DNA of 64,000 nucleotides, taken from NCBI GenBank assembly GCA_014773175.1, contig VXCM01002523.1, positions 62,001 through 126,000 on the forward strand, read 5' to 3'. The notes under the pieces are model-generated. The model did no database searches. It saw only the letters and a list, made by a program, of their open reading frames with translations, and was not told the origin of the DNA. The translations under genes were made by a program, and so were the position numbers. Every line of letters begins with the position of its first letter. Positions within the stretch are counted from its first letter, which is position 1. This document shows, one piece after another, positions 49,344-59,275 of the stretch. The stretch is from Lucifuga dentata (taxonomy: Eukaryota > Chordata > Actinopteri > Ophidiiformes > Bythitidae).

Positions 49344-50451
49344 TTATCTTATCTTTGGCAGCAGTTACAGCTGCGGGTCTTCTTGGATACGTCTCTACAA
49401 GCTCTGCACACCTTCCCTCACTTCTGGCCTTGTCAGGGAGGTGACCAAGAACCCAATACTCTAAGAGAGATTCAAAAATCCTCTGCAGAGATGGGAGAAC
49501 CTGCTGGAAGGATGACTATTTCAGCAGCACTCCATCAATCAGGCCTTTATGGTAGTGACTAGACGGAAGCCACTCTTGAGTAAAAAGCCTGTGAATGGCA
49601 TTTAAAGGACTGAGAGCATGAGGAAAAAGATTCTCTGGTCTGATGAGACAAAAATTGAACTCTTTGGGCAGAACTCCAAGCACTATGTCTGGAGAACACC
49701 AGGCACTGCTGGCTAATACTATCCCTACGGTGAAGCATGGTGGTGGCAGCATCATGCTATGGGTGCTTCTCAGCAGCAGGGACAGGGAGACTGGTCAGNG
49801 CATGGTGGTGGCAGCATCATGCTATGGGTGCTTCTCAGCAGCAGGGACAGGGAGACTGGTCAGAATTGAGGGAAGGATGAATGCAGTCAAATACAGAGAG
49901 GTCCTTGAAGAAAAGCTGCTCCAGAGTACAGTGACCTCAGACTGGGGTGACAGTTTACCTTTCGCCAATGACCCGAAGCATACAGCCAAGACAACACTGG
50001 GGCGGTTTTAGGACAAGTCTCAAATCCTAGACTTAAACCCCACAGAACATGTAGGGTTTAGATGCCTGAAGATGGCAGTTCAGACACTTCCCATCCAATC
50101 TGACGTAACTTGAGAGGATCTGCAGGAAGAATGGGACAAACTGTCCAAATCCAAGTGTCAAAGCTTGTAGAGACATACCCCAGAAGACTCGCAGCTGTAA
50201 TTGCTGCCAAAGGGGCTTCTACAAAGTACTGAATTAAGACTCTGAATACGTATGTAAATGAAAGATTTCTGTTTTTGATTTTTAATAAATTTGCAAAAAT
50301 TTCTAACAACATGGTTTCACTTCGTCATTAAGGGTTACTGAGTGTAGATTAATGGGCAAAAATGGCAAATTTATCCATTTCAAATTAAATCTACAACACA
50401 ATAAAATGTGCAAAAAGTGAAGAGGTCTGAATACTTTCTGGAGGTACTGTA
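49340..50451 (+). pseudogene. decayed Tc1-type transposon, 5' end missing
   Basis: Fragments in shifting frames read LAAVTAAGLLGYVSTSSAH, GRMNAVKYREVLEEKLLQS and FANDPKHTAKTT; the last is the Tc1 transposase DNDPKHTA motif. The right terminus ends AATACTTTCTGGAGGTACTG-TA at 50451, matching the fish Tc1 terminal repeat. Stops and frame changes break the gene, and N at 49799 adds a 64-bp artefactual duplication. Upstream it runs into an A tract (49304-49338), with no left terminus. Confidence 0.85.
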
Positions 50452-50945
50452 CACAACCTGAATACACGTTATGTTACTGACATTTCCCAAAATGTACTGC
50501 TGCAGCGGCAAATATTAAAATTGTTTATCCTACCTTCCAGACCACCATTGGCTTCTGTTCATTCTAGTACACTATTAAAATCAACTTATTGAGACTTGAA
50601 ACATGCTTGAGATGGTAATTCATCACAGCGAACACAATGTCTGTTAAGCTTTTCTGTTGATGTAACTTTATTTAACTGATCGATCACGAAGCTCCACGGA
50701 AGACAATGTATGTCTCCGCCAGGAAATATAGTCCCAGGAGAAGACAGCTTTTACCGAGAAATTATTTCTTAAATTAAAACAACAGTCCCTTCAACATTTG
50801 TACATACATGTGAGCAGGTGTAACATTGAATTTTAAGGTGGATGTATCACCTGAACATTTGAATTTGAAAAATCAGGGGATTTGTATTAGGTAGTACTGT
50901 ATGTCTTGGGCTTAAATATGCAAAAATACCAGTACGGTCCTTTAA
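50452..50945 (+). mobile_element. TTAA element copy 14 (subfamily A, + orientation), 5' end lost
   Basis: The element starts abruptly at CACAACCTGAATACACGTTA, directly after the TA of the Tc1-type terminus, and ends ACCAGTACGGTCCTTTAA. The Tc1-type transposon probably inserted at the TA in the ATATACAACCTG segment of this copy. Confidence 0.8.
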
Positions 50946-51463
50946 ATTTGCATATCTCTTAAATTACTAAGAAACCACTTTAATGCAAACTGGAGCATTG
51001 AAAGATGAGCACAGAATGACGACATGATATGTATAATTCTACCTTGTTTATTTACGTCGTTTTAATTTGAAGAAGTTGTGTGAATCTCATAATTGTCTCA
51101 GTTTTAGTTGATGTCATTTTTTCTACATCTACTGCATTATACAGGAGGAATTCATGCACGAGAATGAACTTCTATTTTTAGCAGCTGCAGTAGCTGATAT
51201 ATCATTGGCCCTGAGCTGCGTCCTGCTAACATTAGAATGCATCTTTACATTGCTGCCGTAGGCCATCATCAGAAATAACTGCGATTACTGGGGCTTCGCT
51301 ATTGTTTCGCATCTCAGCTGCAGCAAACCGCAGTTCTGTTCCGTTCGTGTCGCCCTGCAGTGTTTGGATCTGTGACGTCCACTAATGCATGTTCCCTCAC
51401 GGTCTGTGTGGACAAATTAAATTGAAGAGTCATGGTCCATGGCTTTACTGTTCAGTGGTGACG
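50946..51463. other. intron, nothing recognised
   Basis: Unique sequence with a few GCAGCTGCAG-type palindromes (51182, 51321). Confidence 0.55.
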
Positions 51464-51845
51464 TTAAAGGACCATATCGGCGATCTTGCATGTTTGAGCC
51501 TAATAAATACTACCCCCATACACATTACGTTACTGACAGAACATAAAGCTGTATGTTTTCTTGCTATTTTGCCAAATCTTTAGTCTTTCAACATCAAATG
51601 TTCAGGTGGTACATTTCGCCTTAAAATTCAATGTTTTGTCTGCTAACACAAATGTCCGAATGTAGAAGAGACTTAATTTCTCGTTAAAAGCCGTCTTCTC
51701 CTGGGACTATATTCCCTGGCGGAAACATACATTGTCTTCCTTGCAGCTCTGTGTTGGACCAGTTAAATAAAGTTACTTCAACAAAAAACAACGTATTAGA
51801 CATGGTGTTCTCTGTGATGGATTACCTATGTCAAATACATTGGAT
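51464..51845 (-). mobile_element. TTAA element copy 15 (subfamily A, - orientation), truncated
   Basis: TTAAAGGACCATATCGGCGA at the left; the right-arm block follows. It breaks off after GATGGATTACCTATGTCAAA, so the left arm is missing. Confidence 0.8.
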
Positions 51846-52309
51846 GTTGCATCTGGAATATGACACAATTTTCTTCTTCTTTTATTTATTTTTTTTTTTT
51901 TTGGCTAATCTTAGAAATTTAAACATGGTAGTATTTTTGTTGTCTTCTAGACAAATAGTAGAACCTAAAGTATAGAATCATACTTTGACTTTCATGCATT
52001 CACTGTGAATTTTGCCAACAATTCAATAAACCTGAGTGTGTTGCCATGCAGACTACGTTATGATTGTTTCTGTGTGTATTTCTGTGTATAATCACCCTAA
52101 ACACATCTGTCATGTATGATCCAGCTGTGTTTGTCATAAACACGTCTAAACGAAGAGCTTCTGAACCTCTCGCTGATGATTATGCTTTTGTAGGAGTGTC
52201 ACAGTTGTTCATGCAGCTGATTGGTTATTTATTTATGGACCTGTTAATCCTTTTGATTTGCTCTTGGTGTCTAGCTGTCGGTCACATGTGGTCCTGTTCC
52301 TCTCTCCAG

Positions 52310-52393
52310 AACAGGCCGCCAGCGGTGCAGGGGTCACCCCACAACGGCCAGCCCCCACCCTGCATGAACCCTGCCTTGATGAACAGTCCCTGG
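52310..52393 (+). CDS. candidate proline-rich cassette exon of dlg2
   Basis: An 84-nt open stretch (28 codons, phase 0/0) follows a strong acceptor (pyrimidine tract from 52290, CTCTCCAG ending at 52309) and ends at a good donor (TGG|GTGAGA at 52394). The peptide begins NRPPAVQGSPHNGQPPPCMN and ends PALMNSPW; it is rich in Pro, Asn and Gly, like a disordered linker. It is much richer in G+C than the AT-rich surroundings, as a coding exon would be. It sits between first exon C and the shared exon, in the position of the linker exons that precede KYRYQDED in L27-containing long MAGUK isoforms. I do not recognise the peptide from a known DLG2 isoform, so this is inferred from splice signals, phase and composition. 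Confidence 0.45.
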
Positions 52394-52558
52394 GTGAGAG
52401 AGGGGAGGCGGGTCGTTTCTAATCACCCCCTCACATTTTCATATACATCCCAGCGATCACCATACCTCATTTGTTGTTCTCGCTCTTCTCCCATGCATTC
52501 TCAAGCCTTCGAATTTGTTGCATTTACATCACTACTTTGTCGGCGGACATGATGTGTG

Positions 52559-53142
52559 TTAAAGGACCATACCACTTATTTTGAGCCTAATATATTTACT
52601 TTTCATACACGTAAGGTTACTGACAGTCATTTCCCAAAGCATACTACTGGAATGGTGAATTAAAAAATGTTTTTCCTACCTTCCAGACTGCCATTGGTTT
52701 CAGTTCATTCTGGTACGCTATTAAGATCAGCTTGTTGATACTTGAAACGTTCTTTGGATAGGTAATCCATCATCGTGAACAACATGTGTATTCAGTTTTT
52801 TTTTTAAGTTTTGTAATTTTAGCATTAAAAAAAAAAAAAAAAAAAACAAGGATTGAATGTATGTCTCCACCAGGGAATATAGTCCCAAAACAAGACCTGT
52901 GTTTATAGAAAAATTGAAATGATCATGGCTTCATAATTTTGGTCACTATTAGCAGGCGAAACATTGATTTTGAAAGTGTTATATCGCTTGAATATTTGAT
53001 TTTGAAAGATTAAGAGATTTTGTTAAATATCAGGAAAGCTGAAATACGGTTTTATCCTTTGGGAAATGATTGTCAGTAGCATAACGTATGAAAATTGAAT
53101 ATATTAGGCTCAAACATGCAAAATGGGTGGTGTGGTCCTTTA
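52559..53142 (+). mobile_element. TTAA element copy 16 (subfamily B, + orientation), the clearest full copy
   Basis: TTAAAGGACCATACCACTTA at the left and GGTGGTGTGGTCCTTTAA at the right. The terminal inverted repeats pair for roughly 90 bases. Left arm has CCTTCCAGACTGCCATTGGT, right arm CTTGAATATTTGATTTTGAA. It starts 166 bp after the candidate exon at 52310. Confidence 0.9.
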
Positions 53143-54591
53143 AGATAGCAAACTAACGATTTTGTTGCCTGTTCTCATTGGTGATTCATCTCAGTTCACA
53201 ACGTTGATGTACTTTGACCTTCTGTCTGATCTCCATCCTGTGTTCATTAGGCGCGGCACAGACCATGCCATTGCGTTTCATTCGCGCAACACGATTTAGA
53301 GCCCATTGTTGAGTCTCATTACTATTTGTTGCCACTATATTTATATTATTATCTCAAGATCATCATTAATAAAAGCACCGCCTTGATAAATGTATGATGT
53401 TATTACCAGGTTTGCATTTCTAACAGAGTTCTTCTTGGTGTCAAATCTGCTGATGTTGCTACTTTGGGTATTAGTAGTGCATATAGATATTCATGGGAAG
53501 TGACAGTCATATAATTATGGAAATGAAATGATCAAGTTTTAGTGTCAGGGTGGGAAAGAAAATCTTCATGTATGTCACAAAAGGAAATTTATAATTGTTT
53601 GCTTGAAGTAGACGTAAAAATTATATTTTTGCAGCATCACCAGGGAATAATGTGTTTTTTAGCATTTGACAAATGTGGAATGTGCAAGTAAAAATCCATA
53701 ACAATGAATCCTGTTATAATGGATTTCTGTATTTGAGTTATTTTACTTTGATTATACATATTTTAGAAAAATACACTCCAGAAATAAATCTAACCTTTGA
53801 GGTTTATAATGCTCAGTTTCATATTAATTTATCTACCTGGCCTGGACCAAATGATGCTGCAAAGTTTTCAAAGTCAATTTAATTTAATAGAGAACATATA
53901 AACACTAGCTTGTTTGAATTTTTAGCTTTAATATTGTCCTTTAATTTCCTGTAAAATCCTGTTCTGATCTTTAGACAGAATCTTTTACCAAAAGTAGTGG
54001 AAATATGAAGTTATAAATGGAAGGTGTTATGGAAATTGACAGCCAATATATTTTTAACACTTTTTTTTTACGTCATGATGGTTTTACTGTAACAGTTATA
54101 CAACTATTGCAATTAATTTAATATAATTAAATTGTTGCAACCGTCTTTTATTAAGGGTTTCTTTACATTTTTTCTTGCATACTAAAATTATATATTTTTT
54201 AATCACATATGGTGGTGGCATAATATTTATCAGCTAATTATTTGATGTTTTATGTTTTCATTCTCCATCAAAACTGTAATCTTTGAGTTAATTCTTTGTT
54301 ACAAGGAATCTGTAAAAATATTCGAAGAGGTTTTTAGAGTGAGCATAGCTTTGTTAAATCAGAACAAAGAAAGGCAAATATTCAAAATGAAGATATGTGT
54401 ATCAATATTTTGACAACTGCAGCTTAACGTCCATTGTTCCTTGCTGCTCTTGATTTCTTCTTTTTATAAAGCATATGAATCTCATTATCTTTGAATTGAT
54501 GCGTTTGACTTTCCTTTGTTCTTTTTTTTCCCTCCATCCCCTGTTGATTTACATCCTTTTCTCCTCCTCCAATCCCTGTCTTCCTCTGCAG
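53143..54591. other. AT-rich intron before the shared exon
   Basis: No repeat or gene recognised. The last 70 bases are pyrimidine-rich and lead into the exon acceptor. Confidence 0.6.
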
Positions 54592-54820
54592 CAATACCAC
54601 TACCATGAAGACGACTCGCCACTCGACCAGGGATTCCCGCGGCTCACCAACGAGGTGCGCGCCCCAGAGCTCGTGCACGTNCTCGCCACTCGACCAGGGA
54701 TTCCCGCGGCTCACCAACGAGGTGCGCGCCCCAGAGCTCGTGCACGTGTCTGAGAAGAACCTGTCGGAGATTGAGAATGTGCACGGCTATGTGTCCCACT
54801 CCCACATCTCTCCTCTCAAG
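54592..54820 (+). CDS. dlg2: dlg2 shared second coding exon (linker before PDZ1), interrupted by an assembly duplication
   Basis: The acceptor CTTCCTCTGCAG ends at 54591 and the donor AAG|GTTAGA starts at 54821. The peptide runs [21 protein letters not shown].., [24 protein letters not shown]. It aligns end to end with the DLG2 exon KYRYQDED...VSEKNLSQIENVHGY...SHISPLK that follows every short N-terminus and precedes PDZ1. A lone N at 54681 separates two identical 66-bp copies (54615-54680 and 54682-54747). Removing the N and one copy leaves 162 nt, exactly 54 codons in phase 0/0; as assembled, the extra 67 nt shift the frame. The next conserved exon (the APIIVNTDTL region) is not in the window. 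The SHSHI variant is closer to DLG1 than mammalian DLG2 is, so a second teleost dlg2 paralogue is possible; the first exons argue against dlg1. Confidence 0.93.
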
Positions 54821-55272
54821 GTTAGAATCCCGATCTCGTTTCCCTCATTCCAAGTGTGGTTTTTCATACCTGGCATAGAAACCATGACCCTCTGTCCTTC
54901 ATAATAACTCAGCACCATGAATGACTGCTGACATGAATAGCCTCCTCGCAGTTTGTATCCTTCTTTTTGTCCTATTTGCATCGATCTGACACAGACATTA
55001 TATTGAATTTTATACTTCTGTTTTATTCAGCGGATATCAGGAAAATAATAATCAGCACTGCAGTTAGTGATAATTGGCTCAAGATAAATTTATTGTATGA
55101 ATCAACATTTAGCAGTTTGAGCACTGAGCTAATGCTTTTATTTTGTAAGTATATTGCTTTAAGACATTTTGCAGTTCATTCGAAGGCTTCTTCATTTCCT
55201 TTCACCGGAACAATTTTAATGTCATTTGAGATCCACCCACTTACAAATCCATTTGAGACATGAACTGATGTT
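54821..55272. other. start of the intron after the shared exon
   Basis: Nothing recognised. Confidence 0.6.
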
Positions 55273-55835
55273 TTAAAGGACCATACGACCCATTTTGCAT
55301 GTTTGAGCCTAATATATTAAATTTTCATACATGTAAGGTGACTGACAATCATTTCCCAAAGGATAAAACCGTATTTCAGCTTTCCTGATATTTTGCAAAA
55401 TCTCTTAAGCTTTCAAAATCAAATATCCAAGCGATACACCCAACTTAAAAACAGATGTTTCACCTGCTAATAGTTATGCAGCCTTATGAAGTCACGTAAA
55501 ATTTTTTGATAAACACAGGTCTTGTTTTGGGACTATATTCCCCGGTGGAGACATATATTCATTCCACGCTTTTTATTGCACTTAGTCTCTAAAATTACGA
55601 AACTTTGAAAAAACCTATATACATACATACATGTTGTTCACGATGATGGATTGCCTATCCCAAGAACGTGTGAACCGAATGAATTAAATGAACTGAAACC
55701 AATGGCGGTCTAGAAGGTAGGAAAAAAAAAACATTTCAGTAGTATGCTTTGAGAAATGATTGTCAGCAACCTTACATGTATGAAAATTTTATGTATTAGG
55801 CTCAAACATGCAAAATGGATGGTATGATCCTTTAA
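55273..55835 (-). mobile_element. TTAA element copy 17 (subfamily B, - orientation)
   Basis: TTAAAGGACCATACGACCCA at the left and ATGGATGGTATGATCCTTTA-A at the right. Contains CACGCTTTTTATTGCACTTA. Confidence 0.85.
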
Positions 55836-56217
55836 AGTCTGAACCATCCAAACTGCTTCATACAGAGTTCAGGACATAGTCAAACATTCATTCAGGGAAA
55901 AGAGGGCAGGAAGTAGCGGGTGTCAGGATGTGCATCAGACGGACTGAAGAAGCCTTTTGGAGAAACATCATGAATTGAAATTTTGGTCCTGTGATTGCAT
56001 TTAACCTCCCAGATATTAACAACCAATAATAATGAGAGAAATAAAAGGGACAGATCTGAATTCTTCCAACAGTTTTCCTAGAAACCCAGTGAAATCTTTC
56101 TGTCAGTCTGTTCGTTTATGTATCATTAGAGGAAAGAGGAAATGATAAAATAACTTCTTCATCTCACTTTTGCTCTTCCTTGACCATTCCTTGCATACTC
56201 TGCATGGTCTTGATTTA

Positions 56218-56907
56218 TTAAAGGACAATAGCAGTGATTTTACATGTTTGAGCCCAATATATACAACCTGTGTACATGTTACATTACTGACAGCCATTTT
56301 CCAAATTATGCTACTTTAGCTGTAAATTTTAGAATTTTTTTTCCTACCTTCCAGACTGTCTTTGGTTTGAGTTCATTCTAACATATACAAATCAACTTGT
56401 AGAGATTTGAAACATGCTTAAGATAAGAAATCCATCACGGCAAATATGATATCTATTATTATTAATTTATTTATTTATTTATTAATTACTTTATTTATTT
56501 ATTTATTTATTTTGTCAAAGTAACTTTATTGTCCAGTCCAACACGGAGCTGCACAGAAGACAATATAATATAATCTCAGCTCGACTCTCTGAAAGGCACA
56601 GAAGTGAACATTCTGTTTCATTTTGCAGGGAATATAATCTCAGGAGAAGCCACTTTTACAGAGAAATTAAAAACAACCATCACTTCTACGTTCAGACATA
56701 CTTGTTAGCAGGAGAAACATTGAATTTTAAGGTGGTTGAATCACGTCAACACCTGATTTTGAAGGATTTGGCAAAATAACAGGTAAACCAAAATATGCTT
56801 TTATGTTTTAGAAGTGGTTTTTCAGTAAAGTATCATGTATATGTGGAGTATTTATTGGGCTTAAAAATGCAGGATTTTTAAGCCCAATGTCGGTATTGGT
56901 CCTTTAA
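56218..56907 (+). mobile_element. TTAA element copy 18 (subfamily A, + orientation) with internal insertion
   Basis: TTAAAGGACAATAGCAGTGA at the left and TCGGTATTGGTCCTTTAA at the right. It carries a (TTTA)n stretch (56455-56512) and a 48-bp insert (56580-56627) that is also found at 58454-58501. Confidence 0.85.
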
Positions 56908-58721
56908 CTGTGTTTCCCAGTGTGAGGTATTGCCTTGTCTGTGGACACAGCAAAGAAGGTCTTCACGTAGAGTCTAATCTTTGACAAATGAGGGCTTCCT
57001 GGAATCAATTTTCTTAGTGAGGAATAACCAGGATCACAGATCAAATAACACCCCAGTTAAATATCATCTGGTTCAGCTGGAAGATGGAGCTTAGCGTGCT
57101 TCTGTTTGAGCCAGCAGAGGGCGCCAGAGGGCAATGTTAGAAAATCAAAAGCAGTTGCACTGAATCTGCACTTCATGTTATTAAACGAATAAATATCCTG
57201 CACATTTCCACAGAAGCACACAAATTAGCGTTGTGGAGCCTCTTGTACTTCCAGGGTGATTTCAGTCTAAATATACATATAATTCTGCAGATTTAATCAG
57301 TGCTTTTGTTCATCTGATGATCTTAAATCATTGGGTGACAGGCTTTTAAAATGTGACCAAATGATGTTTAGTAATATCCTAATCAGTCCTGTCAGAGGCG
57401 AAGGAAGCAGAAAAATGAAGGGAACAAAATCATATTTCATACACTCAGATTGATCATTGTTGGTGGCACATATAGCACTTAAGCTATTAAACAGCCCTGC
57501 CTTGAATTCTAATTATTTAGTGTTACCATGCAGGTATTTTAGTTGAGGTAAGTGCCTACATGCATGATAATACATGTGTGTTTAACAGTGTGTCTAACAG
57601 TATATCCACCATCTGTTGTATTTGACCCTCCAAGCAATATTTTCACCATGACATTTATTTTTGTTGACATTATGTTGCACAACCTTTCTTTTTTTCCGAG
57701 CTTGATTTAGACCTTAACTTGCTTTTTGTGACTACCAGATATTTGCAAAAATAGGCTCTCAGACTGTCATGTGATGCCTTTAACTTTGACCTGATGCTGA
57801 CCTTTGACTTAGCCCGCTGCCTTGCGGTTCCCTAAATCTTGTAGGATGAATGTTTGATAAACGCGTTCGCGCTCTTGCTTTTTCTACATCTCAATGCCTG
57901 CCTTTTTTTTTTTTTTTTTNTTTTTTTTTTTTTTTTGACGAGTATGAAAATGTTAAACTATTACTTTTACATCAGCATTACCTCAGCATTTTACTCTCTC
58001 CATCATCGCCTTTTTTTCAGAAACTCTGACACCTTCATTTCCATTTTTGCCCTCTGCCTGATTTGTTGGGCAAGATCCATTTGTGAACTTTTCTAGCAGA
58101 CAGTCACTGAAATCAGACCCTTTGTCATAGATTGTAAACATTAATAAATTAGCAGAGGCTGACATGTCTCCATGATGAACTTGTTGCGGAAGATAGTCTT
58201 ACTTAATTCTCAAAATTAATGCAGTAATGACTTATTGGTTTGTGTGAAAATGCAGGACGTGCTGTTAATCCTAAACCAGTGTTTGTATACATCATGTTTC
58301 ACTGTGGTTTTTAGCTTTCAGGTCCCAAAAAAGCTAAATTAGCAAGGTGCTGTCTTTGTACCTTAGTGGATGTTGATTATCACACATGAAAGCATGGCTT
58401 TAGCTTTGCTGGGGGGGGGGGGGNGAGGTTTGTTTTTGCTTTTTAGAAATCAACTCGACTCTCTGAAAGGCACAGAAGTGAACATTCCGTTTCATTTTGC
58501 ATAATGTACAGCTGCTCTGTGATGGCTCCTATACGAGCTTCTTCCTCAGTTTTCCACTTCCTCTCATCTTCATCCAGTCTTAAATCCTTTGAGCATTTTT
58601 CTTTCTCCTCCCTGCTAATTTTATTGCTCACTGACTGAATTTTCACCCTCCATCGCACTCAGCGTATGCCTGGTTAACCATTACTAATGCTTTTTTACCC
58701 TGATGCATTAGCCTCACAATT

Positions 58722-58763
<42 letters not shown>

Positions 58764-59275
58764 NCTCTCTCTCTCTCTCCTTTACCCAAGTATACCGGCC
58801 AGTGATCTTGTCTTTCATTTCTTACCTGCAGCCTGCACTGGTTACCCGTTTTGATCTTGCGTACCCGGGTGTGACCACAGCAAACTACATGGCAAGTTTT
58901 ATTTAATTTATTTTTGTTTTACCTCTGAGGGGAAAGTTCATCCCCTATTTTTTTTCTTTTTCATTATTACTTTCAACTTTTTTTCCTTGATTTTTGGGTC
59001 CTTGCACCCAAAAGATTGATGTCCTCTTCAGTGCATGGAGTTTGATGTTACATACGTCTTCAATCCATCGCCTGAAGCAGCAGCCATTCTTTTCTCGGCG
59101 TCCCCTGTGGGTCGCCGGCCTTTTCTTCTCATACCCACAATTTCTTTAAGGAATCCCATGTGTGTTTGTGATCCATTTGCTTGCCAGTGAATCCCATGTG
59201 CTTGTTATGGTGTTGTAATGGTGTTGATCGGTGTCTCTTTTTTAATCATTTCTTACGACATGCTGAAGATTTTAC
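56908..59275. other. intron with homopolymer and CT tracts
   Basis: T tract with N (57903-57936), G tract with N (58411-58424), (CT)n with N (58729-58779). The candidate 60-nt exon at 58832 is the only possible coding element. Confidence 0.5.
58832..58891 (+). CDS. weak candidate cassette exon, 20 codons, GC donor
   Basis: A good acceptor (CTTTCATTTCTTACCTGCAG ending at 58831) is followed by 20 open codons, PALVTRFDLAYPGVTTANYM, and then ATG|GCAAGT, which would have to be a GC-type donor. Both ends are phase 0, matching the phase-0 end of the exon at 54820. In DLG1 the alternative inserts I1A/I1B lie at exactly this point, between the SHISP exon and the VNTD exon, so an insert here has a precedent. 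The peptide is not familiar and GC donors are rare, so this may be a chance open stretch. Confidence 0.2.

Noticed and set aside
2397..54820. Assignment of the locus to dlg4 or dlg1
   Set aside because: MDCLCIVTTK alone would suggest dlg4 and SHSHI alone dlg1, but MFFACYCALR and CHCKVACTNN are DLG2-specific, and the shared exon lacks the DLG4 PPLEHSPAHL sequence.
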